A DNA stretch of 64,000 bases from JAHFUA01 sp963808725 (GTDB lineage Bacteria > Acidobacteriota > Terriglobia > Terriglobales > Acidobacteriaceae). The DNA lies in the NCBI GenBank assembly GCA_963808725.1, contig CAWEGO010000001.1, positions 806,001 through 870,000 on the forward strand, written 5' to 3'. Shown here piece after piece: positions 9,785 through 18,895 of this stretch. Every line of letters begins with the position of its first letter. The stretch's first letter is position 1. The notes below the pieces were generated by a model. It saw only the letters and a list, made by a program, of their open reading frames with translations. It did no database searches and was not told where the DNA came from. Both the position numbers and the translations under genes were made by a program.

Positions 9785-11335
9785 ATGGAAGCGCAATCTA
9801 TCGTTGTCCTCGACTTCGGCGCGCAATATTCGCAGCTCATCGCGCGCCGCATCCGCGAACAGAAGGTCTTCTCGGTAGTCCTGCCGTGCACGGCTTCGGT
9901 GGACGAGATCCGCGGCTATTCGCCGGTTGGCATCGTGCTCTCCGGCGGGCCGTCGTCGGTGTACGATCAGGACGCACCGGCGGCCGACGATCGTGTCTTC
10001 GCGCTGGGTTTGCCGGTGCTCGGCATCTGCTACGGATTGCAGCTCATGGCGCACAAGCTGGGCGGCAAAGTCCGCGCTGCGGAAAAGCGCGAGTACGGCC
10101 ATGCGATGGTCGAGGTGCTGAATGGGTCGCGCTTATTCCATGAACTCCCGGCCGAGATGTCCGTCTGGATGTCGCACGGCGACGAGGCGCTGGAGCTGCC
10201 GCCCGGCTTCAGGCTGGTGGCGCGGACGCAAAACGCTGCCGTGGCCGCCATCGAAGATCCCAAGCGCAATCTCTACGCCGTGCAGTTCCATCCTGAAGTC
10301 CACCACACCCGCCAGGGCACGGACATCCTGAAGAATTTTATCTTCGGCATCTGCCACGCGCGGCCGGAGTGGACCAACCAGCACTTCATTGACGAAACCG
10401 TGGCCTCCATCCGCCGGACGGTCGGCCAGGGCCGCGCCATCTGTGCGCTCTCCGGCGGCGTGGATTCCTCGGTCGCGGCCACGCTCGTCCATCGCGCCAT
10501 CGGCGACAGCCTTACCTGCGTTTTCGTCGACAACGGCGTGCTGCGCAAGAACGAGTTCGAGAAAGTTCAGCAGAACCTGCGCGACAAGCTCGGACTCAAC
10601 CTGCTGGCGGTCGACGCGACCGGCCGCTTTCTCGCGAAACTTGCGGGCGTTACCGATCCTGAGCGCAAGCGCAAGATTATCGGCAACGAGTTCATCGCCG
10701 TCTTCGACGAGGAAGCGCACCGCATCGCGCAGCAGCACGGACACGTCGAGTGGCTGGTGCAGGGCACGCTCTATCCCGACGTGATCGAATCGCGCTCGGT
10801 GCGCGGTCCCTCGCAGACCATCAAGAGCCATCACAACGTCGGCGGGCTGCCCGCGGAGATGAAGCTCAAGCTCATCGAGCCGCTGAAAGATCTGTTCAAG
10901 GACGAAGTGCGGCGCATCGGCCGTGATCTTGGCATGCCGGAAGAAATCCTGCAGCGGCAGCCGTTTCCCGGGCCGGGGCTTGCGGTGCGCATTGTGGGCG
11001 AGGTCACGCGCGAGCGCCTGGAGCTGCTGCGCGAGGCCGATGACATCGTGGTGGGCGAGATCAAGCGCGCCGGACTCTACACCAAGATCTGGCAATCATT
11101 CGCCGTGCTGCTGCCGGTGATGTCAGTGGGCGTGATGGGAGACGCGCGCACCTACGCCTATACCTGCGCCATCCGCGCCGTGCACTCCGAAGACGGCATG
11201 ACCGCTGACGTGGTCGAATTGCCCTGGGAAGTGCTCAAGCGCATCTCCACGCGCATCGTGAACGAGGTCCGCGGGATCAACCGCGTGGTGTACGACACGA
11301 CGTCGAAGCCACCGGGGACGATTGAGTGGGAGTGA
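9785..11335 (+). CDS. guaA: GMP synthase (glutamine-hydrolysing)
   Basis: Converts XMP to GMP with glutamine and ATP in purine synthesis. The 516-residue protein has an N-terminal class I glutamine amidotransferase domain (Cys82 in LGICYG; the His-Glu pair in QFHPEVHHT), the ATP-pyrophosphatase P-loop ALSGGVDSS at about 220-228, and the C-terminal dimerisation domain ending in the typical KPPGTIEWE. ATG 9785 places the conserved IVVLDFGAQYSQLIAR right at the N-terminus, as in other GuaA proteins. A large hairpin-rich repeat follows it. Confidence 0.97.
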   Translation: MEAQSIVVLDFGAQYSQLIARRIREQKVFSVVLPCTASVDEIRGYSPVGIVLSGGPSSVYDQDAPAADDRVFALGLPVLGICYGLQLMAHKLGGKVRAAEKREYGHAMVEVLNGSRLFHELPAEMSVWMSHGDEALELPPGFRLVARTQNAAVAAIEDPKRNLYAVQFHPEVHHTRQGTDILKNFIFGICHARPEWTNQHFIDETVASIRRTVGQGRAICALSGGVDSSVAATLVHRAIGDSLTCVFVDNGVLRKNEFEKVQQNLRDKLGLNLLAVDATGRFLAKLAGVTDPERKRKIIGNEFIAVFDEEAHRIAQQHGHVEWLVQGTLYPDVIESRSVRGPSQTIKSHHNVGGLPAEMKLKLIEPLKDLFKDEVRRIGRDLGMPEEILQRQPFPGPGLAVRIVGEVTRERLELLREADDIVVGEIKRAGLYTKIWQSFAVLLPVMSVGVMGDARTYAYTCAIRAVHSEDGMTADVVELPWEVLKRISTRIVNEVRGINRVVYDTTSKPPGTIEWE

Positions 11336-11345
11336 AACGTCCCTC

Positions 11346-11472
11346 TGTCATGCTGAGCGAGTGCGGGCGCGTTTTGCCCGCACGAGTCGAAGCACCCCTA
11401 CTTCAGTACATGTTTCAAATAGGGGTCCTTCGACTCGCGCGCCAACACGGGGCGCGCTCGCTCAGGATGACA
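11346..11472. repeat. Nested inverted-repeat element between convergent genes
   Basis: The element is bounded by TGTCATGCTGAGCGAG (11346-11361) and its near-perfect inverse at 11457-11472. Inside are a second inverted pair, GAGTCGAAGCACCCCTA (11384-11400) with an inverse at 11420-11436 (one mismatch), and a GC hairpin at about 11361-11382. It fills the space between guaA (plus) and the aldolase gene (minus), so it may serve as a bidirectional terminator. Similar TGTCATNCTGAGCGA elements are common between acidobacterial genes; this last point is from memory. Confidence 0.75.
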
Positions 11473-11482
11473 TCACTTAAAG

Positions 11483-12484
11483 TTACCGCCCGGCGCCGAC
11501 CAGCGCAGGTTCCACTTCATAAATCGGGAACCACGAAGTCGCACCCTTCAGCCGCTCGTTGACGTTGTTGATGTTCTTCACGCCCTCGCTTTCGAGCCAC
11601 TTGCGGAAAGCTGGCGGGCCGTCCTTGGCGAACAGGGGAATGCCGTCTTTCCAGGTGGCGCGGCCGCAGAGCACGCCGTTGAATTTGACGCCGGCTTCGG
11701 CGGCGAGTTCCAGCGATTCGGTGAACTCTGCGTTCGAGACGCCCGCCGACAAATAGATGAACGGCTTGGTGGCGACGGCGGCGGCGTCGCGGAAGAGCTG
11801 CATGGCTTCCTTCTTGCTGTAGGCCGTCGGGCCGGCGTAGGTCTTTGCGCCCTCGACAAACTTCATGTTCACCGGCACTTCTACCTTCAGCACGTCCACG
11901 CTGTAGCGGTCCTTGGTGAACTCCGCCATGCTGGCCTTGACGACCCCCGGCTTCTTCTTGGCGTAGTCGAAGCCCTTCTCGTCGAGTCCTTCTTCGTAGC
12001 CGACTAACTCGAGGAAGAAGGGGATATCGTTGGCGCGGCACTCGTCGCCGATACGCTCCGCCCAGGCATGCTTCTGGTCGTTGATCTCCTTGGGATCGAA
12101 GGGCGTGTAGTAGAGCAGGATCTTGACGCAATCGGCGCCGGCTTCTTTCAGGCGGCGCGCCGACCAGTGGTCGAGCAGATCGGGCAGGCGGCCGGGACCG
12201 GTCTTGTCATATCCGGTCTTCTCGTAGGCGAGCAGCAGGCCGGCATTCTTGGCGCGCCGCTTGGAGGCGGGCAGTCCCCACTCGGGATCGAGCAGTATAG
12301 CGCTGGCGTGCGGGGTGAGCACTTCCGTCACCAGCGACTTGAATTCTTCCAGGCCGGCGTCCGTGGCGTGCTGGCCGAGGGCTTTCTTCAGCGAACCGCG
12401 CTGATCCATGGCGGCAGCGCCGATCACTCCTTGGGGTGTGGACACGGCCTTCAGGCCTTTCAGTTTTCCGGGCGTAAGCTTCAC
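11483..12484 (-). CDS. Tagatose/fructose 1,6-bisphosphate aldolase, LacD-like class I
   Basis: The 333-residue protein resembles LacD-type class I aldolases, which cleave tagatose 1,6-bisphosphate (often also fructose 1,6-bisphosphate) through a Lys Schiff base. Recognised stretches are GAAAMDQRGSLKKAL near the N-terminus, ILLDPEWG, DCVKILLYYTP (a likely active-site Lys region), FFLELVGYEEG, and VLKVEVPVNMKFVEG. The start is GTG at 12484: it is preceded by AAGGAGG at a good distance, and the protein then begins with KLTPGKLKGLK, the family's usual N-terminus. Substrate preference cannot be decided from sequence, and no lac or tagatose pathway gene is nearby. Confidence 0.88.
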   Translation of the reverse strand: MKLTPGKLKGLKAVSTPQGVIGAAAMDQRGSLKKALGQHATDAGLEEFKSLVTEVLTPHASAILLDPEWGLPASKRRAKNAGLLLAYEKTGYDKTGPGRLPDLLDHWSARRLKEAGADCVKILLYYTPFDPKEINDQKHAWAERIGDECRANDIPFFLELVGYEEGLDEKGFDYAKKKPGVVKASMAEFTKDRYSVDVLKVEVPVNMKFVEGAKTYAGPTAYSKKEAMQLFRDAAAVATKPFIYLSAGVSNAEFTESLELAAEAGVKFNGVLCGRATWKDGIPLFAKDGPPAFRKWLESEGVKNINNVNERLKGATSWFPIYEVEPALVGAGR

Positions 12485-12596
12485 GGGAATTTCCTCCTTA
12501 TGATTTCGCGCGGCGAGCGCTATGACGAGTGGTGATGGCCGGGACTTCCAGAACAGGCATTTTAACACCGGCCCGCCGCAGCGGACGGTGATGGCG

Positions 12597-13334
12597 TCAC
12601 TGCCGCAGCAGCAGCGTTCCCAGGATGGCACGTTGCCGGGAGATCAACGACTCGACGCCGCGCTTGGCAAGCTCGGTCATGCGGTGGAGTTGCTCTTCAT
12701 CGAAGGCTCGCTGCTCGGCCGTGGCCTGGATCTCGACAATTTTCTTGCTGCCGGTCATGACGAAGTTCAGGTCCACCTCGGCGCGCGAGTCTTCCTCATA
12801 GTTGAGATCGAGCAGGATCTCTCCATCGACGATGCCGACGCTGGTGGCCGCCACGTAATCGCGGACAGGCGGGGCGGTGAGCGTGCCGGCCTCCACCAGC
12901 TTCTGCATGGCGAGCCCCAGGGCGACGAACGACCCGGTGATGGAAGCGGTGCGCGTGCCGCCGTCGGCCTGGATCACGTCGCAATCCATCCAGATGGTGC
13001 GCTCGCCCAGGCGCGCGAGGTCGGTGACCGCCCGCAGCGCGCGCCCAATCAGCCGCTGGATCTCGTGGGTGCGTCCGCCGATCCGTCCGCGGGCGGCCTC
13101 GCGCGGGGTACGCGTCAGGGTGGAGCGCGGCAGCATGCCGTACTCGCTGGTGATCCAGCCTTTCCCGGAGTTGCGCATCCAGGATGGGACAGCTTCATCT
13201 ACCGATGCGGTGCAGATCACGCGCGTGTTGCCGACCTCGATCAACGCCGAGCCTTCCGCGGTCGAGATGTAATCGGGGACGATGTTGACCGGCCGCAATT
13301 GGTCGGGCGCGCGATTGTCGGAGCGAAAGAACAT
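12597..13334 (-). CDS. rph: Ribonuclease PH
   Basis: Phosphorolytic 3'-5' exoribonuclease that trims the 3' ends of tRNA precursors. The 245-residue sequence is complete, with RSDNRAPDQLRPV at the N-terminus, SGKGWITSEYGMLPRST, TRTPREAARGRIGGRTHEIQRLIGR (RNA and phosphate contacts) and CDVIQADGGTRTASITG. It lies 112 bases upstream of the aldolase gene on the same strand. A repeat-rich 161-base gap separates it from murI. Confidence 0.96.
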   Translation of the reverse strand: MFFRSDNRAPDQLRPVNIVPDYISTAEGSALIEVGNTRVICTASVDEAVPSWMRNSGKGWITSEYGMLPRSTLTRTPREAARGRIGGRTHEIQRLIGRALRAVTDLARLGERTIWMDCDVIQADGGTRTASITGSFVALGLAMQKLVEAGTLTAPPVRDYVAATSVGIVDGEILLDLNYEEDSRAEVDLNFVMTGSKKIVEIQATAEQRAFDEEQLHRMTELAKRGVESLISRQRAILGTLLLRQ

Positions 13335-13335
13335 G

Positions 13336-13499
13336 ACGGTTGTCGGCTGTCGGTCGTCGGCTCTCGGCCAATAAGATTCAGAGCTTACCCAGCAACAATG
13401 GAAAGTAAATTAATTCCTAGTCGGTGTCCAACCGTGGTCACAGCTTTGCCTCCGTTTTGGCCGACGACCGACGACCGAAGGCCAACGACCGACGACTAC
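13336..13499. repeat. Degenerate GTCGGC/GACCGAC tandem-unit inverted repeat
   Basis: The gap between murI and rph holds two mutually inverse low-complexity arms. Variants of GTCGG(C/T) run up to CTCGGCCAA at about 13343-13371, and the arm at 13456-13498 starts TTTTGGCCGACGACCGACG and is made of CGACGACCGA units. They can fold into a long imperfect hairpin around about 85 bases of non-repeat sequence that includes an AT-rich stretch. The organisation matches other word-like repeats in this window (22470, 43240, 63240). Confidence 0.7.
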
Positions 13500-14311
13500 C
13501 CCATGTCCACATGCTGCACGTCTTCCAGCCCATGCCCCATGAAGCGCTCGCCCAGGCTGCGGAATTTTTCGACCGAGTCGGTGGCGAAAAATTTCATGCG
13601 CGTGGGCTTGCGGCGCTCGGAGCCTTCGGATGTCTTGGGCGGCGCGATACGCAAGCTCTCGGCGACGCAGCGGGCAGTCGCTTCCGCCGAGTCCACAATC
13701 TCCACTCGCCAGGGCGCGACGCTGCGCAGCAGAGGCTTGATCAGCGGATAATGGGTGCAGCCGAGCACGAGCACGTCGGGGCCGGTCTCGAAGTCGTGGA
13801 AGACGTCGTCGAGATAAACGTGCGCGACCTGCTGGGTGACGGGATGCTCCACCCAGCCCTCCTCGATCAGCGGTACAAACAGCGGGCAGGCCTTCTCGCA
13901 CACCTGCACACCGCGTTTTTCGAGCGCATGCTGGTAGGCATGACTCTTGATGGTGGCTTCGGTCCCGATCACCAGCACTTTGTTGCGGCGGGTAGCGGCT
14001 GCGGCGGATTCCGCGCCGGGTTCGACTACGCCGACCACTCCGACGTTGGCGGCGCCGCTGATTGCGTCCAGCGCCAGCGCGCTGGCCGTGTTGCAGGCGA
14101 TGACCAGCAATTCCGCTCCGTGCTCCTCCAGAAACTTCGTGGCCGAGACGGCATACTTGGCGACGGTCCCGGCGGACTTCGATCCGTAGGGCAGGCGCGC
14201 GGTGTCGCCGAAATAGATGTAATCGGCGTCGGGGATGCGCGCCGCCAGCTCGCGCAGCACGGTCAGGCCGCCCACGCCGGAATCGAATACGCCGATGGTA
14301 GCGCGCCTCAT
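13496..14311 (-). CDS. murI: Glutamate racemase
   Basis: Interconverts L- and D-glutamate to supply D-Glu for peptidoglycan. The 271-residue protein carries the two catalytic cysteines in ACNTAS (Cys73) and GCTHYP (Cys185), plus the N-terminal IGVFDSGVGGLTVL and FGDTARLPYG. The start ATG at 14311 overlaps the TGA of the GerMN gene (ATGA), which implies translational coupling; an upstream in-frame extension exists but is not needed. An unusual feature is a charged insertion (about 225-245, KTSEGSERRKPTRMK) before the C-terminus. Confidence 0.95.
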   Translation of the reverse strand: MRRATIGVFDSGVGGLTVLRELAARIPDADYIYFGDTARLPYGSKSAGTVAKYAVSATKFLEEHGAELLVIACNTASALALDAISGAANVGVVGVVEPGAESAAAATRRNKVLVIGTEATIKSHAYQHALEKRGVQVCEKACPLFVPLIEEGWVEHPVTQQVAHVYLDDVFHDFETGPDVLVLGCTHYPLIKPLLRSVAPWRVEIVDSAEATARCVAESLRIAPPKTSEGSERRKPTRMKFFATDSVEKFRSLGERFMGHGLEDVQHVDMG

Positions 14312-14895
14312 CGCAGTTGTTCGAGCAGTTGCTCCACTGTGACTACATCGTAAAAGCAATCGAGATCGGCATGCCCGGCCAGGGTCTCGCGTTCCTTGCC
14401 GTCCACCAGGATCTTCACCCGTGTGATGCCGGGAAGGTTGGCGGTCAGGGTCTTTACCAGCGACGCGACCGTAAGGGTTTCGACCAAGATGCCGGAGCGA
14501 TGTCCCTCGGCCAAGGCTGCAGTGGTATCCACCACGGCGGTGCTTTCGTCCACCAGAAAGACATCCTTCACGTCGGCGCCCGCCGGCAGTTCGTGCCCCG
14601 ACGGCCGCTTCACGTATTCACCCACCAGCGCGTGCAGGATCTCGCGGCCACGCTCGGCGGGGTCGGCGGGCAGCGCGATGGACACTTCCTCGGGCCGCAC
14701 CACGCCAGGATCATCGTAAGCCAGGTAGAGAGTTACGCGCGAGGCCGGTCCCGTGACCGGTGCCGAGATGGGCCGCGTATCCGGCAGGTTCTGGGCGCGC
14801 GCCCGCTCATTGCGGCGCAGGCTGTAAAAGTACGCGCCCATGCCCAGCACCGCTGCTAGCAGCAGCCCGGTTCCGATGGTGAGGGCGCGCGTCAT
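14308..14895 (-). CDS. GerMN-domain protein, membrane anchored
   Basis: A 195-residue protein with an N-terminal membrane segment (about 6-26), a short linker and a GerMN domain (about 50-190). GerMN domains are found in spore germination GerM and in lipoprotein LpqB; here the host is a Gram-negative with no spore genes in view. It overlaps the stop of the amidase gene upstream and the start of murI downstream, so the three are probably translated as a unit. The context suggests a cell-wall role, such as assisting the amidase, but no enzymatic residue can be pointed to. Confidence 0.85.
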   Translation of the reverse strand: MTRALTIGTGLLLAAVLGMGAYFYSLRRNERARAQNLPDTRPISAPVTGPASRVTLYLAYDDPGVVRPEEVSIALPADPAERGREILHALVGEYVKRPSGHELPAGADVKDVFLVDESTAVVDTTAALAEGHRSGILVETLTVASLVKTLTANLPGITRVKILVDGKERETLAGHADLDCFYDVVTVEQLLEQLR

Positions 14896-16352
14896 CGCTC
14901 CGCCTCCACCCGTGCCCGTCCGACCACGACGGCCTCGGCGATGGCGGCGGCGATGCGTTGCTGGTACACCCCCGCGTTGACGCTGCTCACGTCGTCTCCC
15001 GAAGGCGCGACCTCGATGGCGAGGGCAGCGGCGGCCACGTTGTTCAGTGGCTTCACCGGCGCGGGGAGCTGGGAGCTGGGAATGTCGCGCTTGAGCAGTT
15101 CCACGTTTATAAGCTCGGCCAGGGCGCGGCTGCTCAGTAGGTAGCGGGCCTGCGCCGTGTCCCAGGGCAGGAAGCCACCGGGCTTGCTGGACGCCGAGTT
15201 GATCATGGCCGTATAGACCCGCACTCCGCGGCCCTGCGACGCGGCATGCAGGCTGAGGTAAACCGAAACCCGCGCGGCGTCGGCCATGGCCGCGCGCTGT
15301 TCCACCGCGACCGTAACATCGGCGTCCCGCGACATTACGACGCCGATGCCGCGGCCCTGAAGTTCGCTGCGCAGCCGGCGCGCGAAGGCCAGCGTGACTC
15401 CCTTTTCCTCGAGTGTCTCGCTCAGCAGCGCCCCACGATCGTCCCCGCCGTGCCCGGCATCGAGCATTACCACAAAGGCGGGCTTGGCGGTCAGCGATTG
15501 CAGGGTGGGAGGCGGAGGCACAGCCACCGCGGCTGGAACAGTTTCCGCCGCCGGTGCAGTTTCCGCCGGCGGCGGAGTCCCCAGTACAGCCGGTGGCGCG
15601 CTGGGAGCTCCGCCGGGCGCGGGCACGATCTCGATCGTCCTGCGGTCGGCGGCGAACTGCGCCAGCAGCGGCACGCGTCCCAGCACCACCAGCTCCGCTT
15701 CGCCATTGCTTTCGGAAAACGTGACCGACGAGACCAGCGGATTTTCCGGCCGGAGGATCGAAGCGTTGGCAACCACCGCGTCACGGGTGAAGCTCATCCT
15801 GAGCTTGCCCGGCTCGGTGCTGATCAGCGGATTGACCGGCGCGCTGAAGTTCAGGCGCAGCCCGTTCCCGCGCAGATCGGTGGTGAAGTGGGTTGCCGCG
15901 CCCCCCAGGAAAAGCCGGCGCCCGGCTTCGTGGTACTCCGTTCTGGTGGCGAGCATGAGCCCGAGGACGGCTGGCAGGGAGCGCAGCGGCACCAGCCCGC
16001 GACCGTTCTCCAGCACGAACCGCCCGGGTAGCCCGAACTTCCGCCCGGCGACTTTGCCGACGCTGGCGCCTTGGCGGAACTCGGCTTCCAGCTTGTTGAA
16101 GCGCAGCTTCCACTTTATGCCTTCGGCTCTGGCGCTCACATTGCCGAACGGCTCCAGCGCTTCCAGCAAGGAGACATAATCCTGCCCCTCGTGCTCGGAG
16201 ACTGGCAGGGAATAGCTGACCCGCGGGCCGTAAATCGAGAGCTGCTTCTCCTCGGCCGAGGGCGCGCTGGCGAGCAGGACTAGCAGCAGGGCAGCCACGG
16301 CGGCCGCGCGTGCCGCGGCGTGCGTTTTGCGCGGGTGCTCACTCCAGAGCAT
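14892..16352 (-). CDS. N-acetylmuramoyl-L-alanine amidase (Amidase_3) with N-terminal AMIN-like region
   Basis: A 486-residue exported hydrolase that cleaves the bond between MurNAc and the stem peptide. It has a signal peptide (about 12-34), an all-beta N-terminal half that includes an AMIN-like cell-wall-targeting stretch (about 150-245), an Ala/Pro-rich linker (about 245-285) and the Zn-dependent Amidase_3 domain (about 290-480). The first Zn ligand lies in VVMLDAGHGGDDRGA, the acidic one in the EEKGVTLAFA region, and the later His in YLSLHAA. It overlaps its neighbours by 4 bases (GerMN gene) and 14 bases (DUF1015 gene). Confidence 0.92.
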   Translation of the reverse strand: MLWSEHPRKTHAAARAAAVAALLLVLLASAPSAEEKQLSIYGPRVSYSLPVSEHEGQDYVSLLEALEPFGNVSARAEGIKWKLRFNKLEAEFRQGASVGKVAGRKFGLPGRFVLENGRGLVPLRSLPAVLGLMLATRTEYHEAGRRLFLGGAATHFTTDLRGNGLRLNFSAPVNPLISTEPGKLRMSFTRDAVVANASILRPENPLVSSVTFSESNGEAELVVLGRVPLLAQFAADRRTIEIVPAPGGAPSAPPAVLGTPPPAETAPAAETVPAAVAVPPPPTLQSLTAKPAFVVMLDAGHGGDDRGALLSETLEEKGVTLAFARRLRSELQGRGIGVVMSRDADVTVAVEQRAAMADAARVSVYLSLHAASQGRGVRVYTAMINSASSKPGGFLPWDTAQARYLLSSRALAELINVELLKRDIPSSQLPAPVKPLNNVAAAALAIEVAPSGDDVSSVNAGVYQQRIAAAIAEAVVVGRARVEAER

Positions 16353-17640
16353 AAATGGTCAGCCCGCTTAGCAGCTTGGGATAGAAATCGGTGGACTTCT
16401 GGGGCAGGACTTCTCCCGCGAAGGCGGCGTCGCGCACCTGGTCGATGCGCACCGGGTTCATCAGGAACGCGACGTTGGCGCCGTTGCGCACGCCAGCCAT
16501 GGCCTCGCCGGCATCGCGCAGATAGGAAATATAGCGCTGCTCACGGATGGCATCCTCGGAGATGCCCAGCACCAGCTCCAGGCCGAGCTTGTGAAGGATC
16601 ACTACGTCGAGCCCGCGCTGGTGCGCAGAAAGCTGAGCCAATATCTGCTCGACCTCCGCCGGACGGGCCCGCAGGAGAAAGCTGCCGCCCTGTGTAACTG
16701 CCAGCAGCGCCGTGCCGTGGTTACCGGAGGACCGCAGGATGGAGGTAGCCTGGGCAGCATCGCTCACCTGGACCGGTTCCACGTCGAAGAATACCCGCGC
16801 CGATTCCAGGAACTGCTCTTCGCGGAAGCTCTCCAGGCCGGCAATGACGCGGTGGGTGGGCAGGATCACCAAGCCCTCGGCGTACAGGTTCATGAAGGTC
16901 ATCATGACGAGGTCGTAGTCGGCTTCGCCTGGAGGCGGCGCGGCGGCATCCTGCTCGCGGCGCTCACGCTGGTAGTTCAGCGCCGTCTCATAGCGGTGAT
17001 GGCCGTCGGCGATGATCAGCTTGGCGTTTTCCATGCGGCGGCGAATGAATTCCACCAGCCCGGGGACGGGCCAGAGGCGGTGCAGGACTTCGTCCTCGTC
17101 GCGTAGCTCGATGTTGGCGGGATGGCGCGCCACCTTGGCCAGGGCGTCGTCGATCTCGCCGGCGGGGTCGTTGTACAACATGAAAAGCTGCCCGAAATGC
17201 GCGCGCGTTGCCCTTAGAAGATTCAGTCGGTCGGCCTTGGGCCCAGAGTGGGTCTGCTCGTGCCGGAAGACCACGCCGGCATCGTAAGGTTCGAGCTGGC
17301 CCAGCGCGATGAAGCCCCGGCGCTCCAGACGCTGCTGCGGAGAGCCCGGGAGGGCAAACTCCTGGGCGTAGGCGTAGAACATGGGATCGGAGTCCTGGAT
17401 GAAGATGCCATCCTTGCGCCACTGGGAAAATGCCGCCGCAGCGCGGCTGTAGACGTTCTGTCCGTTATCGCCGGGCTCGCGCTTCCCCAGAATAATGCGC
17501 ACCAGGTTGTGGGGACTGGCCGCGTAATAGCGGTCCTGCATCTCCGGCGTGATCTTGTCGTAAGGTTGGGTGACGACATCCGCCAGCCGCACGCGGGCGG
17601 GGTTGTAGCGCAGGGCGGGGAAGGGAAGAATCCTAGCCAT
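16339..17640 (-). CDS. DUF1015 family protein
   Basis: A 433-residue cytosolic protein that matches the DUF1015 family along its length: it begins with ILPFPALRYNP and VVTQPYDKITPEMQ and contains the central IIADGHHRYETALNY motif. The conserved HHRYE suggests a nucleotide- or phosphate-handling active site, but no biochemical role is firmly established to my knowledge. It heads an operon-like run of overlapping genes (amidase, GerMN, murI), which hints at a cell-envelope or amino-acid link. Confidence 0.9.
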   Translation of the reverse strand: MARILPFPALRYNPARVRLADVVTQPYDKITPEMQDRYYAASPHNLVRIILGKREPGDNGQNVYSRAAAAFSQWRKDGIFIQDSDPMFYAYAQEFALPGSPQQRLERRGFIALGQLEPYDAGVVFRHEQTHSGPKADRLNLLRATRAHFGQLFMLYNDPAGEIDDALAKVARHPANIELRDEDEVLHRLWPVPGLVEFIRRRMENAKLIIADGHHRYETALNYQRERREQDAAAPPPGEADYDLVMMTFMNLYAEGLVILPTHRVIAGLESFREEQFLESARVFFDVEPVQVSDAAQATSILRSSGNHGTALLAVTQGGSFLLRARPAEVEQILAQLSAHQRGLDVVILHKLGLELVLGISEDAIREQRYISYLRDAGEAMAGVRNGANVAFLMNPVRIDQVRDAAFAGEVLPQKSTDFYPKLLSGLTIYALE

Positions 17641-17833
17641 GGTTAAGAACGGTTACGATTGTAGCAAGAGCAGCAGAAAACCTGCGGGATGGGCCCACGT
17701 CATCTCAGACCCCGGGTTGGCCGCGGTGGTGGGAAGGGGTAGCCGCGCTGTGATACCATCGCCTGCAAAGAGGGTTGGCAAAGTCCCAGCGAGGATTGGG
17801 TCCGATCATCCTGTCCCCCCTTTCAGGTTGTTG

Positions 17834-18895
17834 ATGAGGTTGGCTGTGTCTCCGAACGCAGGTACGTCCCGCTTGTCCACCAGCCAGGCGAGGGTGTGCC
17901 GGGCCGCGCTGCTGGTGCTCGTGGCCATGCTGGCGGTAGCGGTGGCGGTTCCGACCCTGGCACAAAGCCCCTCGGATGAAGTCCATGTCACGCCGCGCAA
18001 GCCGCCCGATGCCCCCAAGGACCCCCTCAACGGCATCGACCCCGCACTGAAGACACACACCAAACCCATCAAGGTAGACGTGGACCTGGTGCTGGTATCG
18101 GTGACCATCACCGACCCGATGAATCGTTTGGTCACCGGCCTGGAAAAGGACAACTTCCAGTTGTTCGAAGACAAGCAGCCGCAGGAGATCCGCCACTTCT
18201 CCAGCGAGGACGCCCCCATTTCGCTGGGAGTGATTTTCGACATGAGCGGCTCGATGTCGAACAAGATCGACAAGTCGCGCGAGGCGGTGGTGCAGTTCTT
18301 CAAGACCGCCAACCCGCAAGACGAATTCTTCATGATCGCCTTCAACGAGAAGCCGGAGCTGGTTTTGGACTTCACTCGCTCCATCGAGGAAATCCAGGGC
18401 AAGCTGATTTATACCGTGCCCCGCGGGCGCACCGCGCTGCTGGACGCCATTTACCTGGGCATGAACAAAATGCGGGACGCGCAGAACAGCAAGAAGGCGT
18501 TGTTGATCATCTCCGACGGGGGCGACAACCACAGCCGCTACACCGACAGCGAGATCAAGTCGACGGTGAAAGAGGCTGACGTGCAGATCTTCGCCATCGG
18601 CATTTTTGAGCCCTCGCCGCCCACGCCGGAAGAGCTGCGCGGTCCGCACCTGCTCGGCGACATTACCGACATCACCGGGGGGCGCACCTTCGTCATCGAC
18701 AACCCCAACGAGCTGGGCAACGTCGCCACCAAGATCGGCATCGAGCTGCGCAACCAATACGTGCTCGGGTACCGTCCCAGGAATCCAGCGCGGGATGGCC
18801 GCTGGCACAAGATCAAAGTGAAGCTCTCGCCGCCGAAAGGATTACCGCCGCTCACCGTCTACGCCAAGTCGGGATACTATGCGCCTTCGCAATAA
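17834..18895 (+). CDS. Secreted VWFA-related protein, acidobacterial type (first of a pair)
   Basis: The 353-residue protein begins with a signal peptide (about 15-45, ending VPTLAQ). After a Pro-rich linker come a short beta domain (VDVDLVLVSVTITDP... NFQLFEDKQPQEIRHFS) and a von Willebrand factor A domain with the MIDAS motif DMSGSMSNK. Later hallmarks are GGDNHSRY, a C-terminal QYVLGYRP and the end SGYYAPSQ. This architecture matches the 'VWFA-related Acidobacterial domain' family, presumed to be extracytoplasmic metal-dependent binding proteins. Start 17834 is chosen because it puts the signal peptide near the N-terminus; the frame is open further upstream. It overlaps the second copy by 17 bases. 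Confidence 0.88.
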   Translation: MRLAVSPNAGTSRLSTSQARVCRAALLVLVAMLAVAVAVPTLAQSPSDEVHVTPRKPPDAPKDPLNGIDPALKTHTKPIKVDVDLVLVSVTITDPMNRLVTGLEKDNFQLFEDKQPQEIRHFSSEDAPISLGVIFDMSGSMSNKIDKSREAVVQFFKTANPQDEFFMIAFNEKPELVLDFTRSIEEIQGKLIYTVPRGRTALLDAIYLGMNKMRDAQNSKKALLIISDGGDNHSRYTDSEIKSTVKEADVQIFAIGIFEPSPPTPEELRGPHLLGDITDITGGRTFVIDNPNELGNVATKIGIELRNQYVLGYRPRNPARDGRWHKIKVKLSPPKGLPPLTVYAKSGYYAPSQ

